64,000 nucleotides of DNA from Streptococcus sanguinis (lineage in GTDB: Bacteria; Bacillota; Bacilli; Lactobacillales; Streptococcaceae). This document shows positions 34,896 through 45,981 of this stretch, one piece after another (within the stretch, counting starts at the first letter, position 1; the number at the start of each line of letters is the position of its first letter). The position numbers and the translations under genes were made by a program. Location of the stretch: assembly GCF_001078705.1 (NCBI RefSeq), contig NZ_CDMW01000001.1, positions 2,244,611 to 2,308,610 of the forward strand, read 5' to 3'. Under the pieces are notes generated by a model, which had not been told where the DNA came from, ran no database searches, and worked only from the letters and a program-made list of their open reading frames with translations.

Positions 34896-34957
34896 AAAAA
34901 CAGCCTTTCAAAGTTTACAACATTGTAAATCTCTTGTAAATTTACACAAAAAGGCTG
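34896..34957 (-). terminator. Terminator of mnmG, with an embedded TTTACAA palindrome
   Basis: Minus strand CAGCCTTT ... GAAAGGCTG followed by TTTTTCG, with a ~40-base loop. The loop holds TTTACAA-TG-TTGTAAA (34914-34929), which recurs elsewhere in the window. Confidence 0.75.
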
Positions 34958-34989
34958 CTTCCCAAAGGAAACTAAGCCTTTTACAAGAG

Positions 34990-36897
34990 TTACTTCGCTT
35001 GATTTTTAGAAATGCTTCTGGACTTGCCTTCTAAGTAAACCATCAAAATAGAAATATCTGCTGGATTGACACCAGAAATACGACTAGCCTGACCAATTGT
35101 TTCTGGATTGATTTTCTTAAACTTCTGTCGTGCTTCAGTTGCAATCGAGTCAATATCATCCCAGTCAATATTTGCTGGAATCCGCTTCTCTTCCATGCGC
35201 TTCATCTTTTCAACCTGATCAAGAGCTTTGGAAATATAGCCTTCGTACTTAATCTCTGTCTCAAGCAGCTCGATAATCTTTTCATCAAGCTCTTCTGCTG
35301 CTGGACCAATGAATTGAACCACATCTTGATAAGACACTTCCGGCCGCCGCATAAATTCTTTGGCAGTTACCGCATCTGTCAGAGCTTTAAAACCAAGTGC
35401 TTCTACCTTGGCATTGGTTTCCTTGACAGGCTTTAGCTTGATGGATTCCAAACGCTTCATCTCATTGTCAAATTGATTCTTTTTAATCTCGAAACGAGCC
35501 CAGCGCTCATCATCTACCAGACCAATTTCTCGTCCCATCTCTGTCAAACGCATATCAGCATTGTCATGGCGGAGAATCAAACGGTACTCAGCTCGGCTGG
35601 TCAAAAGTCGATAAGGTTCTACGGTTCCCTTGGTGACCAAATCATCAATCATGACTCCAATGTAACCATCACTGCGCTTCAAGATCAACTCCGGCTTACC
35701 TTGGATTTTCAAGGCCGCATTAATCCCAGCGATAATCCCTTGACCTGCAGCTTCTTCATAACCAGAAGTTCCATTTGTCTGACCTGCTGTAAAGAGCCCT
35801 GAAATTTTCTTGGTTTCCAAGGTTGCTCGCAACTGGTGGGGCATAATCATATCGTACTCAATGGCATAGCCTGTCCGCATCATCTCAGCATTTTCTAGAC
35901 CCTTGATAGAGTGAACCAAGTCCTTTTGTACATCTTCTGGCAGACTAGTTGATAGCCCCTGCACATAAACTTCTTCCGTATCACGTCCCTCAGGCTCTAA
36001 GAAAAGTTGGTGGCGCTCTTTGTCTGCAAAACGGACAATCTTATCCTCAATAGAGGGGCAATAGCGTGGCCCAACACCCTTGACTACTCCTGAAAACATG
36101 GGAGCACGGTGCAGGTTATTTTGGATAATTTCATGACTTTCCGCATTGGTATAAGTCAACCAACAAGGAACTTGATCTTTCACATAGTCTTCATCACGAG
36201 ACGTGTAAGAGAAATGATTGGCCTTTTCATCACCTGGCTGAATCTCGGTCACATCATAATTGATAGATGAAGCCTTGACACGCGGAGGCGTTCCGGTTTT
36301 AAAACGACCAATTTCAAAACCTAGATCCCGTAGGTTATCAGCCAAAGGAATTGCTGCTAGACTATGGTTAGGACCAGATGAATATTTGAGATCACCAATG
36401 ATAATTTCTCCCCGCAAGGCTGTTCCAGTCGTAACAATAACAACTTTAGCCGCATACTCCTGATGAGTCGCTGTCTTAACACCAATTACCTTACCATCTT
36501 CTACCAAGATTTCATTAATCATAGTTTGCCGCAAGGTCAGATTTTCTTGATTTTCGACAGTCTTCCGCATTTCTTTGGAGTAGACCTCTTTATCAGCCTG
36601 AGCACGAAGAGCCCTAACTGCAGGTCCCTTACCCGTGTTGAGCATCTTCATCTGGATATAGCTCTTGTCAATATTCTTGGCCATCTCACCGCCCAAAGCG
36701 TCTACTTCACGGACAACAATGCCTTTAGCAGACCCTCCGATAGATGGATTGCAGGGCATAAAAGCCAACATCTCAATATTAAGAGTTGCCAGCAGAACTT
36801 TACAGCCCATTCGACTGGCAGCCAGAGAAGCCTCAACTCCTGCATGGCCTGCCCCAATCACGACAATATCATAACTTTCAGTAAAATTGTGTGTCAT
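34990..36897 (-). CDS. mnmG: tRNA uridine 5-carboxymethylaminomethyl modification enzyme MnmG (GidA)
   Basis: 635 aa FAD enzyme. The N-terminal dinucleotide fold [19 protein letters not shown] binds FAD; two GidA signature blocks are [13 protein letters not shown] and ATGOQ-type [20 protein letters not shown]. With MnmE it modifies U34 of several tRNAs. It has a TTGACA promoter and its own terminator. The nearby mnmA also acts on U34. Confidence 0.97.
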   Translation of the reverse strand: MTHNFTESYDIVVIGAGHAGVEASLAASRMGCKVLLATLNIEMLAFMPCNPSIGGSAKGIVVREVDALGGEMAKNIDKSYIQMKMLNTGKGPAVRALRAQADKEVYSKEMRKTVENQENLTLRQTMINEILVEDGKVIGVKTATHQEYAAKVVIVTTGTALRGEIIIGDLKYSSGPNHSLAAIPLADNLRDLGFEIGRFKTGTPPRVKASSINYDVTEIQPGDEKANHFSYTSRDEDYVKDQVPCWLTYTNAESHEIIQNNLHRAPMFSGVVKGVGPRYCPSIEDKIVRFADKERHQLFLEPEGRDTEEVYVQGLSTSLPEDVQKDLVHSIKGLENAEMMRTGYAIEYDMIMPHQLRATLETKKISGLFTAGQTNGTSGYEEAAGQGIIAGINAALKIQGKPELILKRSDGYIGVMIDDLVTKGTVEPYRLLTSRAEYRLILRHDNADMRLTEMGREIGLVDDERWARFEIKKNQFDNEMKRLESIKLKPVKETNAKVEALGFKALTDAVTAKEFMRRPEVSYQDVVQFIGPAAEELDEKIIELLETEIKYEGYISKALDQVEKMKRMEEKRIPANIDWDDIDSIATEARQKFKKINPETIGQASRISGVNPADISILMVYLEGKSRSISKNQAK

Positions 36898-37006
36898 TTT
36901 CTTTTTCCCTCATTTTTTCACCAAAAAAGGCCAAGTCTCTAGAAGTGCAGGACAAAAAAGCCTGCAACATCCATGAGCTTTGACCATCATAGGTATTGCT
37001 TATCTT

Positions 37007-37034
37007 ATTTTAGCAAATTATGTTGAATTGTCAA
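37007..37034 (-). promoter_or_regulatory. mnmG promoter
   Basis: Minus strand TTGACA (37034-37029), 16 bases, TAAAAT (37012-37007). Confidence 0.7.
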
Positions 37035-37044
37035 TCTAAAGCAA

Positions 37045-37469
37045 CTAAGATTGGCGAATCGCTTCAAAAGCTTCTTTATCAATCTCGACAGGTTCAGAGA
37101 AAGCATCCAGAACAACCCCTCTTACTGGGAATCTCCCTCTGCCTTCTGCTGCAAACAAACAGTCTGTAAAAGGTAGTTGCAACCAAGAAAAGCGATCATA
37201 GTATTCTTTTGGAATCTCTTGCTCATTTGAGAAACAGGGATAGAAATAATCATCTCCCTTCTGCAGAATATCAGGTGTTAGGCGAGCACCCTCTTGACCT
37301 TCACTCTCATCCATTAGATAAGCATTGAAAGGAACCCAAACTTTAGATTGCTTTAATACTTTAAATAATGCCTCTATAGATTCTGTCGTTTTCTCATCCC
37401 AATACTGTTTCTTATAGTCAGAAAGAGTTTCAAGTCCTTCCTTCTTATCATTTTTTTAAAATGAAACAT
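37045..37469 (-). pseudogene. SseB-family protein with a frameshift at an A7 tract
   Basis: An ATG at 37469 with AAGAGGAACAAG upstream starts MFHFKK and enters a run of seven As (minus strand; plus coordinates 37451-37457). Read directly, the frame turns into MIRRKDLKLF and soon stops. If the run had eight As it would continue NDKKEGLETLSDYKKQYW ... VWVPFNAYLMDESEGQEGARL to the stop at 37045, a 141-aa protein. That protein resembles the SseB N-terminal domain family, whose role is unclear. The remaining intact frame has only an internal ATG (37314). It starts 22 bases after mnmA and is likely cotranscribed. The break may be an undercalled base, a real mutation, or slippage-based on/off switching. 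Confidence 0.7.
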
Positions 37470-37490
37470 TCTTGTTCCTCTTGTAGTTAC

Positions 37491-38680
<1,190 letters not shown>

Positions 38681-38694
38681 CTTGAGCAAGCCCT

Positions 38695-38723
38695 ATTATA
38701 GCACGAAAGGACTAGGAAAACAA
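38695..38723 (-). promoter_or_regulatory. mnmA promoter
   Basis: Minus strand TTGTTT (38723-38718), 17 bases, TATAAT (38700-38695). Confidence 0.7.
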
Positions 38724-38910
38724 ATCAGAAATTCAACTAAATTTATTAACTGTAAATTATGTTTACAACGTTGTAAATATATTGATTTTCTCATTTACTT
38801 TAATCTCTAGCAAAATTTTATAATATCAACTTTTAATTCATTTAAAAAATCAGCAGAAAGCCCTTAACTTTGTTATAATGAAAATAATAAATAAGCTGCA
38901 AGGAGAAATC

Positions 38911-39582
38911 ATGACTTCACTAAGATTTCAATCTGTTTTTGATATTATCGGACCTGTGATGATAGGTCCATCAAGCAGCCATACGGCAGGCGCAGTCCGT
39001 ATTGGAAAAATTGTCTCCTCTATTTTTAACGATGAGCCAACAGAGGTAGAGTTCCAGCTCTTTAACTCTTTTGCTAAAACTTACCGAGGTCACGGAACTG
39101 ACTTGGCTCTTGTCGCAGGGATTCTGGGAATGGAGACAGATGACCCTGAGATTCCTAACAGCCTTGAAATTGCTCATAAACGTGGTATCAAGATTGTCTG
39201 GACGATTCAAAAGGATAGCAATGCTCCCCACCCCAATACGACAAAGATTACAGTCAAAAATGACCGTAAAACAATCAGTGTGACTGGAGTCTCTATCGGT
39301 GGCGGCAACATTCAAGTAACAGAGCTGAATGGCTTTTCAGTATCTCTGAGCATGAATACTCCGACCATCATTATTGTCCACCAGGATGTCCCAGGTATGA
39401 TTGCCCATGTCACCGAAGCTCTGTCACGCTACAATATCAATATAGCGCAGATGAATGTTACCCGTGAGAAGGCTGGAGAAAAAGCGATTATGATTATTGA
39501 AGTTGACAGCCGCAGCTGTGAGGAAGCCATCGATGAAATTCGCAATATTCCTCATCTGCATAATGTGAATTTCTTTAAATAG
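38911..39582 (+). CDS. sdaAB: L-serine dehydratase, iron-sulfur-dependent, beta subunit
   Basis: 223 aa from ATG 38911 (MTSLRFQSVFDIIG), with GCAAGGAG upstream. The SDH_beta signature GPVMIGPSSSHTAGAVRIG is near residue 15, and an ACT domain (about 150-223, PGMIAHVTEALSRYNINIAQ) probably senses serine. With the alpha subunit it deaminates L-serine to pyruvate and ammonia. The alpha subunit gene follows after 8 bases. Confidence 0.94.
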   Translation: MTSLRFQSVFDIIGPVMIGPSSSHTAGAVRIGKIVSSIFNDEPTEVEFQLFNSFAKTYRGHGTDLALVAGILGMETDDPEIPNSLEIAHKRGIKIVWTIQKDSNAPHPNTTKITVKNDRKTISVTGVSIGGGNIQVTELNGFSVSLSMNTPTIIIVHQDVPGMIAHVTEALSRYNINIAQMNVTREKAGEKAIMIIEVDSRSCEEAIDEIRNIPHLHNVNFFK

Positions 39583-39590
39583 GAGAAAAT

Positions 39591-40463
39591 ATGTTTTATT
39601 CCATCAAAGAATTGGTAGAGCAAGCTGACTTGGATTACCAAGGAAATGTTGCTGAATTGATGATTGCTACCGAGTATGAATTAACTGGTCGTGAAAGAGA
39701 TGAAGTCCTGCGACTGATGGGTCGCAATCTGGAAGTCATGAAAGCCTCTGTCCTTCTGGGACTTGATGAGAGCAAGTCTCGCAGCGGATTGACTGGCGGA
39801 GACGCAGCAAAACTTGACCACTATATTCAGTCAGGAAAGACTTTATCAGATTACACTGTACTGACTGCTGCAAAAAATGCTATTGCTGTCAATGAGCATA
39901 ATGCTAAAATGGGTTTAGTTTGTGCAACACCTACTGCCGGCAGCGCTGGCTGTCTGCCGGCTGTTCTTACATCAGCTATTGAAAAATTAGGCCTTTCAGA
40001 AGAAGAACAGCTAAACTTTCTATTAGCTGCAGGCGCTTTTGGCCTAGTTATTGCCAATAACGCCTCAATTTCGGGTGCTGAAGGCGGCTGTCAAGCTGAG
40101 GTTGGCTCCGCTTCTGCTATGAGTGCAGCTGCTTTAGTTCTGGCTGCTGGAGGTTCACCTTTTCAAGCCAGCCAAGCTATTTGTTTTGTCATCAAAAACA
40201 TGCTGGGTTTGATTTGCGATCCAGTAGCTGGTCTGGTGGAAGTGCCTTGTGTCAAGCGGAATGCTATGGGAGCCAGTTACGCCTTTATTGCAGCTGATAT
40301 GGCTCTTGCGGGAATCGAGTCTAAAATTCCTGTTGACGAAGTCATTGACGCTATGTATCAAGTCGGGTCAAGTCTACCTACTGCTTTCAGAGAAACAGCT
40401 GAAGGCGGTCTAGCTACAACACCAACAGGCCGCAGACTTTCAAAAGAAATCTTTGGAGAATAA
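39591..40463 (+). CDS. sdaAA: L-serine dehydratase, iron-sulfur-dependent, alpha subunit
   Basis: 290 aa. Cysteines for the [4Fe-4S] cluster appear in GLVCATPTAGSAGCLP, GCQAEVGSASAM and GLICDPVAGLVEVPC. The cluster activates serine without PLP and makes the enzyme oxygen-sensitive. AGGAGAAAAT precedes the ATG. The operon is sdaAB-sdaAA. A CTTGACAA/TTGTCAAG palindrome lies just after the stop. Confidence 0.95.
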   Translation: MFYSIKELVEQADLDYQGNVAELMIATEYELTGRERDEVLRLMGRNLEVMKASVLLGLDESKSRSGLTGGDAAKLDHYIQSGKTLSDYTVLTAAKNAIAVNEHNAKMGLVCATPTAGSAGCLPAVLTSAIEKLGLSEEEQLNFLLAAGAFGLVIANNASISGAEGGCQAEVGSASAMSAAALVLAAGGSPFQASQAICFVIKNMLGLICDPVAGLVEVPCVKRNAMGASYAFIAADMALAGIESKIPVDEVIDAMYQVGSSLPTAFRETAEGGLATTPTGRRLSKEIFGE

Positions 40464-40514
40464 CCTTGACAATTTTGTCAAGTAGATTTACGGGATAGTA
40501 AACAAGGAGACAAG

Positions 40515-41162
40515 ATGATTCATTTGAAACATATCTTCTTTGATTTGGATGGAACCTTAGTTGACAGTTCAAAGGGCATCCAAAAATCCTTTGAATACGG
40601 CTTCAAACAACTTGGAAAAGAGTGCCCTGAAGAAAGTATTATAAAAAGTTTTATGGGGCCGCCTCTTGAAGTAAGCTTTGCCTCTGTTCTTGAAGAAAGC
40701 CAAGTTCCAGAAGCGATTAACTATTATCGCAGCTTCTATAAGGAAAAAGGCATCTGGGGCGTTCGCCTCTATGAGGGGATACCAGAATTGCTGACACAGT
40801 TAAAAGAGGCTGGTTATCAGATTTATGTAACAACGAGTAAAAATCAACCCACGGCACAAGATTTATTAGCAAATCTAGCTATCTCTGAGCAATTTGATGA
40901 TATTTTTGGCTCACTGCCAGATTCATTTCACAAAGCAGATGTTCTGCGCCGAGCTCTGCGAACACTAGATGCAAATCCAGAAGAAACCATAATTATAGGC
41001 GATACAAAGTTTGATATAATTGGCGGTAAAGAAGTAGGAATCTCAACTCTAGGAGTTCTTTGGGGCTTTGGCAGCCAAAGAGAGTTACTAGAAAATGGAG
41101 CAGATTTGCTGGCTAATTCTCCCAACTACATTTTAAAAATATTGAAAGAACACTTTTCATAA
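40515..41162 (+). CDS. HAD-IA hydrolase, phosphoglycolate phosphatase-like
   Basis: 215 aa. Motif I FFDLDGTLVDSSKGI, the IKSFMGPPLEVSF helical cap, motif II IYVTTSKNQPTA, motif IV IIIGDTKFDIIGG. This is the Gph/PpaX-like branch, which removes phosphate from small metabolites such as phosphoglycolate or pyrophosphate. AAGGAGACAAG precedes the ATG. It lies 51 bp after sdaAA and may be cotranscribed. Confidence 0.87.
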   Translation: MIHLKHIFFDLDGTLVDSSKGIQKSFEYGFKQLGKECPEESIIKSFMGPPLEVSFASVLEESQVPEAINYYRSFYKEKGIWGVRLYEGIPELLTQLKEAGYQIYVTTSKNQPTAQDLLANLAISEQFDDIFGSLPDSFHKADVLRRALRTLDANPEETIIIGDTKFDIIGGKEVGISTLGVLWGFGSQRELLENGADLLANSPNYILKILKEHFS

Positions 41163-41257
41163 CTTTACGCAGCTGTCAATATAGATAAGATTGTTACCTT
41201 TAAATCTTTATCTAAACTATCATTTTCTGCTTATAAATTGTCAATTTTTTGTAAACC

Positions 41258-41284
41258 AAAAAACCACAGAGTTTCTGTGGTTTT
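41258..41284. terminator. Bidirectional terminator
   Basis: AAAACCACAGA-GTT-TCTGTGGTTTT between the phosphatase gene and the convergent LysM gene. Confidence 0.88.
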
Positions 41285-41296
41285 CTTATTTTTATC

Positions 41297-41887
41297 TTAG
41301 TAACCCCAAGCTGAAAGTCCTTGAGCACTATAGGCGCTATAGGCTGATTGGATTTGATCATCAACAGTAGCTGTTGATCCCCAACCTGGCATTGTTTGGA
41401 AAAGGCCACTAGCACCTGAAGGGTTGTAGGCATCTACTTGACCATTTGATTCACGGGCAATAATAGCTTCCCAAGTTGATGCAGGAACACCAGTCATTTC
41501 TGCCATACGTGATGCTGCATAAGAACCAGTTGTACCAGCGGTATTACCATTGCTAAGTACAAGGCCTCCTGATGTTGCTGCTGAATTAGCTGTTGCTGCA
41601 GGTGCTGCATAATTATTTACGGGAGTTGCAGTTGCTGCTACGCTTGTTTCAGACGTTTTGGCACTATTTCCAAGTTCCAAGATTTGACCAACACGGATGT
41701 GATTTGGATCTGCAATCTTGTTTAACTCTACTAATTTCTCAAGAGTTGTATTTTTTTCGTTAGCAATAGCTGATAAAGTATCACCGGCTTCAACTGTATA
41801 GGTCTCAGCATTCGCAATACCTGAAACCAAGAAAGCCGCTGCAGCGACTGCACCTGTTAAAGTCCATTTTGCTGTTTTTTTGTTCAT
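41297..41887 (-). CDS. Secreted LysM-domain protein with transglycosylase-like C-terminus
   Basis: 196 aa. The Sec signal peptide ends near GIANAET (cleavage about residue 27). A LysM domain (about 28-72, [28 protein letters not shown]) binds peptidoglycan. A Thr/Ala-rich linker leads to a C-terminal ~75-residue domain with [34 protein letters not shown]. This matches the transglycosylase-like (Slt-type) end found in streptococcal LysM wall hydrolases; the ES and GLFQ motifs hold the likely catalytic Glu. A WalR-type box lies upstream, as expected for a wall-turnover gene. Confidence 0.9.
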   Translation of the reverse strand: MNKKTAKWTLTGAVAAAAFLVSGIANAETYTVEAGDTLSAIANEKNTTLEKLVELNKIADPNHIRVGQILELGNSAKTSETSVAATATPVNNYAAPAATANSAATSGGLVLSNGNTAGTTGSYAASRMAEMTGVPASTWEAIIARESNGQVDAYNPSGASGLFQTMPGWGSTATVDDQIQSAYSAYSAQGLSAWGY

Positions 41888-41935
41888 TAAAAAGTAATTC
41901 TCCTTTCGGTGATAATACTATCTTACACATAAAAT

Positions 41936-41952
41936 ATTACCAAAAAGTTACA
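41936..41952 (-). promoter_or_regulatory. WalR (VicR) binding site upstream of the LysM gene
   Basis: Minus strand TGTAAC-TTTTT-GGTAAT, one mismatch from the WalR consensus TGTWAH-N5-TGTWAH. A further TGTAAC lies 13 bases upstream. LysM/CHAP wall hydrolases are classic targets of this essential two-component system. Confidence 0.6.
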
Positions 41953-42097
41953 TTACCAAGTCAAACGTTACAAGAACATTTAGTTTAGACTTTAAAAACA
42001 GACTTTTACAGCTTTTTTGCCAAATATTTTCTTTGATCAAGTAAAAAATAGACGGTTTTAACCTATACTATTCTCTAAAAAAACTTTAAACAACAGG

Positions 42098-42892
42098 TCA
42101 GTTTTTCAATATATAAAGTAAAATACCCAATATAAGTAAGCTAATAATAGCCAAGCTGTCATTTCTTTTCCATGCCAAGCGGCGAAAACGTGTCCGACCT
42201 TCACCTCCATTATAGCCGCGCGCTTCCATGGCAATTGCTAGAGCGTCTGCCCTTTTAAAACTGGAAGCAAACAAAGGGATTAGAATGGGAATAATAGATT
42301 TAACCTTTTGAACAAGCTTTCCCTCGCCAAAGTCAACACCACGCGCCCTCTGGGCGTTCATAATCCGAGTAGTATCATCCATTAACGTTGGAACGAAGCG
42401 CAGGCTCATAGAAAGCATCAGGCCAATCTCATGTGCTGGCACTTTGAAAACCTTCAATGGTTTCAACAAAGACTCAACCGCATCGGACAAGCTTAAGGGT
42501 GTCGTTGTCAGAGTCAGAAGAGTAGAAAAGAAAATAATCAGAATAAAGCGGCTAAAAATAATTCCAGCCTGTGACAATCCTAGTTCTGTAATTCTGATAA
42601 AAGCGAATCGAAAGATTGTGGCCCCTCCAGAGGTTAAAAACAGCTGGAACAAGGTGGTAAAAGCTATGATAAAAACCATGGACTGGATACCCTTTAAAAA
42701 GAACTTCAAAGGAACCTTGGACAGCAAGACCAAACTAAAAACGAAAACAAACAACAGCAGATTGGTCACAAGATTACTAGCCCAGAAAATTAATAGAATA
42801 AAAAGAAACATCGCCAGCAACTTGCTCCGCGGATCCAAACGATGGATGATTGAATTTCCGGGAATATAGCGACCTAAAATCAACTTATCCAT
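42098..42892 (-). CDS. ecfT: Energy-coupling factor transporter transmembrane protein EcfT
   Basis: 264 aa from ATG 42892 ([20 protein letters not shown]), with AAGGAG upstream. Five to six helices; the two coupling motifs for the ATPases are in [14 protein letters not shown] and [14 protein letters not shown] (the ARG pairs). EcfT links the EcfA1/A2 ATPases to interchangeable S-components that bind vitamins. It overlaps ecfA2 by 8 bases. Confidence 0.95.
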   Translation of the reverse strand: MDKLILGRYIPGNSIIHRLDPRSKLLAMFLFILLIFWASNLVTNLLLFVFVFSLVLLSKVPLKFFLKGIQSMVFIIAFTTLFQLFLTSGGATIFRFAFIRITELGLSQAGIIFSRFILIIFFSTLLTLTTTPLSLSDAVESLLKPLKVFKVPAHEIGLMLSMSLRFVPTLMDDTTRIMNAQRARGVDFGEGKLVQKVKSIIPILIPLFASSFKRADALAIAMEARGYNGGEGRTRFRRLAWKRNDSLAIISLLILGILLYILKN

Positions 42893-43724
42893 GCAAGATC
42901 TCCTTGAATTCTTCAATTGTAATAGGATAGTGCGAGAAATTCATCCCTTTCTCCGCCAATTCGTGAGCAAATTTTGTAATCTTGGGAACACCCAATTGGA
43001 TACTCTCCATAAAATCAAGATCCTGAAAGACCTGAGCAGGCTGACCGCTCTTGACGACTCTGCCCTTATCTAAAACATAGACTGTATCAGCAAAGTTGGC
43101 TACATCATCCATTAGGTGAGTTACCAAAACAATAGTCATACCAGCTCGATGCAGCTCTTCAAAGAGCCTCATCAGTTCTTTTCGTCCGGATGGATCAAGT
43201 CCTGCTGTCGGCTCATCCAAAACCAAGATATCAGGCTCCATGGCCAGTATGCCCGCTATGGCCACCCTGCGCATCTGGCCACCAGAAAGTTCGAAAGGAC
43301 TGCGATTGAACAAATCCTCAGAAATTCCGACTAAGTGCAGTTTTTCACGCGCCAAAGCTTCCGCTTCTTCCTTAGAAACACCAAAATTCTGAGGACCAAA
43401 AGCCACATCTTTCAAAACAGTTTCATCAAAAACTTGACTTTCCGGAAATTGAAAGACTAGACCGACCTTCTTGCGCACCTGTTTAATGTCTTTATTGACG
43501 GAATCAGCCGTGATGACTGTACTGCCTACTTCAACACTGCCCTGATTGGGAACTAGCAAGCCATTTAAAAGCTGGAGAATGGTGGACTTACCGCTGCCTG
43601 TATGCCCGATAAGAGCGGTATAGCTGCCGGATTTTATCTCCAAATCCACTCCAAAAAGCGCTGGTCCCTCAAAAGGAGTGCCAGCTTGATAAGTATAACT
43701 TACATTTTTGAGAGTAATGCCCAT
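42885..43724 (-). CDS. ecfA2: Energy-coupling factor transporter ATPase EcfA2
   Basis: 279 aa. Walker [11 protein letters not shown], signature [13 protein letters not shown], Walker [16 protein letters not shown], and switch His LVTHLMDD. The signature LSGGQMRRV is typical of EcfA2. It forms a heterodimer with EcfA1. It overlaps ecfA1 by 25 bases. Confidence 0.95.
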   Translation of the reverse strand: MGITLKNVSYTYQAGTPFEGPALFGVDLEIKSGSYTALIGHTGSGKSTILQLLNGLLVPNQGSVEVGSTVITADSVNKDIKQVRKKVGLVFQFPESQVFDETVLKDVAFGPQNFGVSKEEAEALAREKLHLVGISEDLFNRSPFELSGGQMRRVAIAGILAMEPDILVLDEPTAGLDPSGRKELMRLFEELHRAGMTIVLVTHLMDDVANFADTVYVLDKGRVVKSGQPAQVFQDLDFMESIQLGVPKITKFAHELAEKGMNFSHYPITIEEFKEILHG

Positions 43725-44536
43725 AGTTGATCCTGCAATTCTTTTTCTGTTAAGTAAGTCTCTGGTAGAGGAAGCCCTGACTGACGCAAAGCCGCCTTTA
43801 CCTGATTAACAAATGGCTGATCCAATCCTAGCTCTACCAAATCTTCTCGAGAAAAAAGTTCTCTCGGGGTAGCGGTAGACTCAACCTGCCCCTCTTTCAT
43901 GACCAAAACACGGTCGCTTAAGGCTATTTCATCCAGGTCATGAGTGATAGAAATGACGGTCAGCTGATTACTATCTTTAATTTTTTTCACGGTCTGGATA
44001 AGATCCAAACGCCCCTCTGGATCCAGCATGCTGGTTGCTTCATCCAAAATAATAATATCCGGTCTCAGAGCTACGACACCTGCAACAGCTACCCGCTGTT
44101 TCTGACCTCCGGAAAGACGAGCTGGTTCACGCTCCTTAAAATCCTGCATGCCGACAAGCTCTAATGCCTGCTGGACTCGCTCTACCATCAGATCATAGTC
44201 CAGCCCTTGATTTTCCAAACCAAAGGCTACATCGTCTTCTACAGTTGCTCCGACAAACTGATTATCTGGATTTTGGAATACCATGCCAATCTGTCTGCGT
44301 TTTTCCCAGACATTTTCAGCTGTTAGCTTATCACCTGAGATAATAATATCTCCGCTTTCCGCTTCTAAAAGACCGTCAATCAAACGAACTGTGGTTGATT
44401 TTCCACTCCCATTATGACCGACAATAGACAGCCATTCCCCTTTTTTTACTTGAAAGGAGACATCATTTAAAGTGTAATTCTCAGACTCACTATCGTATTT
44501 GTACTTAAGATTTCTTACTTCGATGATATTTTCCAT
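43700..44536 (-). CDS. ecfA1: Energy-coupling factor transporter ATPase EcfA1
   Basis: 278 aa from ATG 44536 ([15 protein letters not shown]), one base after the pgsA stop; the longer frame overlaps pgsA. Walker [11 protein letters not shown], signature [13 protein letters not shown], Walker [16 protein letters not shown], His in SITHDLDE. No clear ribosome site, consistent with coupling to pgsA. The ecfA1-ecfA2-ecfT order is the standard streptococcal arrangement. Confidence 0.95.
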   Translation of the reverse strand: MENIIEVRNLKYKYDSESENYTLNDVSFQVKKGEWLSIVGHNGSGKSTTVRLIDGLLEAESGDIIISGDKLTAENVWEKRRQIGMVFQNPDNQFVGATVEDDVAFGLENQGLDYDLMVERVQQALELVGMQDFKEREPARLSGGQKQRVAVAGVVALRPDIIILDEATSMLDPEGRLDLIQTVKKIKDSNQLTVISITHDLDEIALSDRVLVMKEGQVESTATPRELFSREDLVELGLDQPFVNQVKAALRQSGLPLPETYLTEKELQDQLWALLSKM

Positions 44537-44537
44537 A

Positions 44538-45077
44538 TTATTTAAAGGTATCTTTAAAGAGATAGGCACTTCCCTTGAAGTAGTCATATCCAGAATAAAT
44601 CGTAAAGATTAAAGCGATATACAGAAGGATTTGTCCTAAGAGAGTCCAATGAATCAGTAGAAAAATAATAGCAAACATCTGCGTGAAGGTCTTGATTTTA
44701 CCTGGCATAGCAGCCGCTAAGACTGTACCGCCCGTTTCCACTAAAAGCAAGCGCAGACCTGTTACTGCCAATTCCCGGCAAATAATAATAGCCACAACCC
44801 AGGCAGGAGCCATTTTCATCTCAATCAACATGATAAAAGCAGACATCACTAAAAGCTTATCAGCCATGGGATCAGCAAATTTACCAAAGTTTGTCACCAC
44901 TTCCCACTTTCGAGCCAAATAACCATCTAGATAATCAGTTATACTGGCAAAAGCAAAGATAAAAGCTGCCAAGATATGCATGGCATAAGAATGACCGAAT
45001 GTTAAAATCACAACAAATACAGGGATTAAAGCAATTCTAACAAGAGTTAAGGCATTTGGAATATTTTCTTTTTTCAT
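44538..45077 (-). CDS. pgsA: CDP-diacylglycerol--glycerol-3-phosphate 3-phosphatidyltransferase
   Basis: 179 aa membrane enzyme. The CDP-alcohol phosphotransferase motif D-x2-DG-x2-AR-x8-G-x3-D-x3-D is complete in TDYLDGYLARKWEVVTNFGK followed by FADPMADK. It makes phosphatidylglycerol phosphate. First of the pgsA-ecf group and 16 bases after rodZ. Confidence 0.95.
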   Translation of the reverse strand: MKKENIPNALTLVRIALIPVFVVILTFGHSYAMHILAAFIFAFASITDYLDGYLARKWEVVTNFGKFADPMADKLLVMSAFIMLIEMKMAPAWVVAIIICRELAVTGLRLLLVETGGTVLAAAMPGKIKTFTQMFAIIFLLIHWTLLGQILLYIALIFTIYSGYDYFKGSAYLFKDTFK

Positions 45078-45093
45078 GGTATTCCCTTCGTTT

Positions 45094-45918
45094 TTATCCT
45101 TTCGTAATGTTCAAACTAATGGTTCCACTATCGCTAGTCAAAGCCGAAGTATCTAGTTTTTGTCCCTCTATCGTCACAGTTGCTCCTTTAACAGGTGCTA
45201 ACGTAATAAGATACTTATTTCCTAGCTCAAGAGAAACCGTCTGGCTTGATTTTTCAGGAGATAAGGTGATGCCTTCGGCTAGTTCTGAATCGCTTATGCT
45301 TACCAAATTGGTTGTTTGCTCCACAGAAACAGTCACTTTGACAGGCTGACCTGCTCCGCTGTACTCAGCAGTCAAATTCTCTCCGCTTCCACTAACTGTC
45401 AATTTGCCAGCTGAGGAAGAAACAGACTTAGAATCAGCTGAAGAAAAGGAACCCATCTGACTGTTAGTGCTTGTAGAGGAAACCAGACTATAATTGTTGT
45501 TAGATGCTTTGAAACTTACCGAATTGGTGTGAGCATAGCTCCAGATATAGTAAGCTACGAAAGCAGCAATAGCTGAAGCTAATAAGAGAAAATAGAACAA
45601 GGGCAGAAAAGAGCTTTTATTTTTATTTTTTCTGCTCCTAAATTCCTCATCTGCTGCCAGTGACACTTCATCAAAGACAATCATCTCACCAGCTTCGTAA
45701 GCCTCCAGAATAATAGATTCATCCAAATCTACAGCCCAAGCATATTTCCGCAAGAAGCTGCGGGCATAGAAAGGACTAGGAAGCAAATCATAGTCATTTC
45801 GTTCCAGCGCTTCCAGCAAATCCTGCTGGATATCTGTCTTTTTTGACAATTCCTCTAAGCTCATCCCTTGATTGGTCCGGGCAAGTTTCAACACTTCTCC
45901 TATCGTTTTTTTTCTCAT
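45094..45918 (-). CDS. rodZ: RodZ-like cell-shape protein (helix-turn-helix/DUF4115)
   Basis: 274 aa from ATG 45918 (MRKKTIGEVLKLARTNQGM). N-terminal XRE-type HTH (residues ~6-65), a basic RKNKNK stop, one membrane helix (about 105-125), a Ser-rich linker, then a DUF4115-like beta domain outside. RodZ tethers cytoskeletal or wall-synthesis machinery to the membrane. In cocci it is implicated in peripheral wall growth. AAGGGAAAAG precedes the ATG. The run ymfF-ymfH-rodZ-pgsA is conserved in streptococci. Confidence 0.9.
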   Translation of the reverse strand: MRKKTIGEVLKLARTNQGMSLEELSKKTDIQQDLLEALERNDYDLLPSPFYARSFLRKYAWAVDLDESIILEAYEAGEMIVFDEVSLAADEEFRSRKNKNKSSFLPLFYFLLLASAIAAFVAYYIWSYAHTNSVSFKASNNNYSLVSSTSTNSQMGSFSSADSKSVSSSAGKLTVSGSGENLTAEYSGAGQPVKVTVSVEQTTNLVSISDSELAEGITLSPEKSSQTVSLELGNKYLITLAPVKGATVTIEGQKLDTSALTSDSGTISLNITKG

Positions 45919-45981
45919 ACGTACTTTTCCCTTATTTCTATTCTTCACTATTTTAACAAAATTTTAAAAACGATTCTGGAA

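Noticed and set aside
40465-40482. CTTGACAA-TT-TTGTCAAG as terminator after sdaAA
   Set aside because: The palindrome has almost no loop and no T-run; left unassigned.
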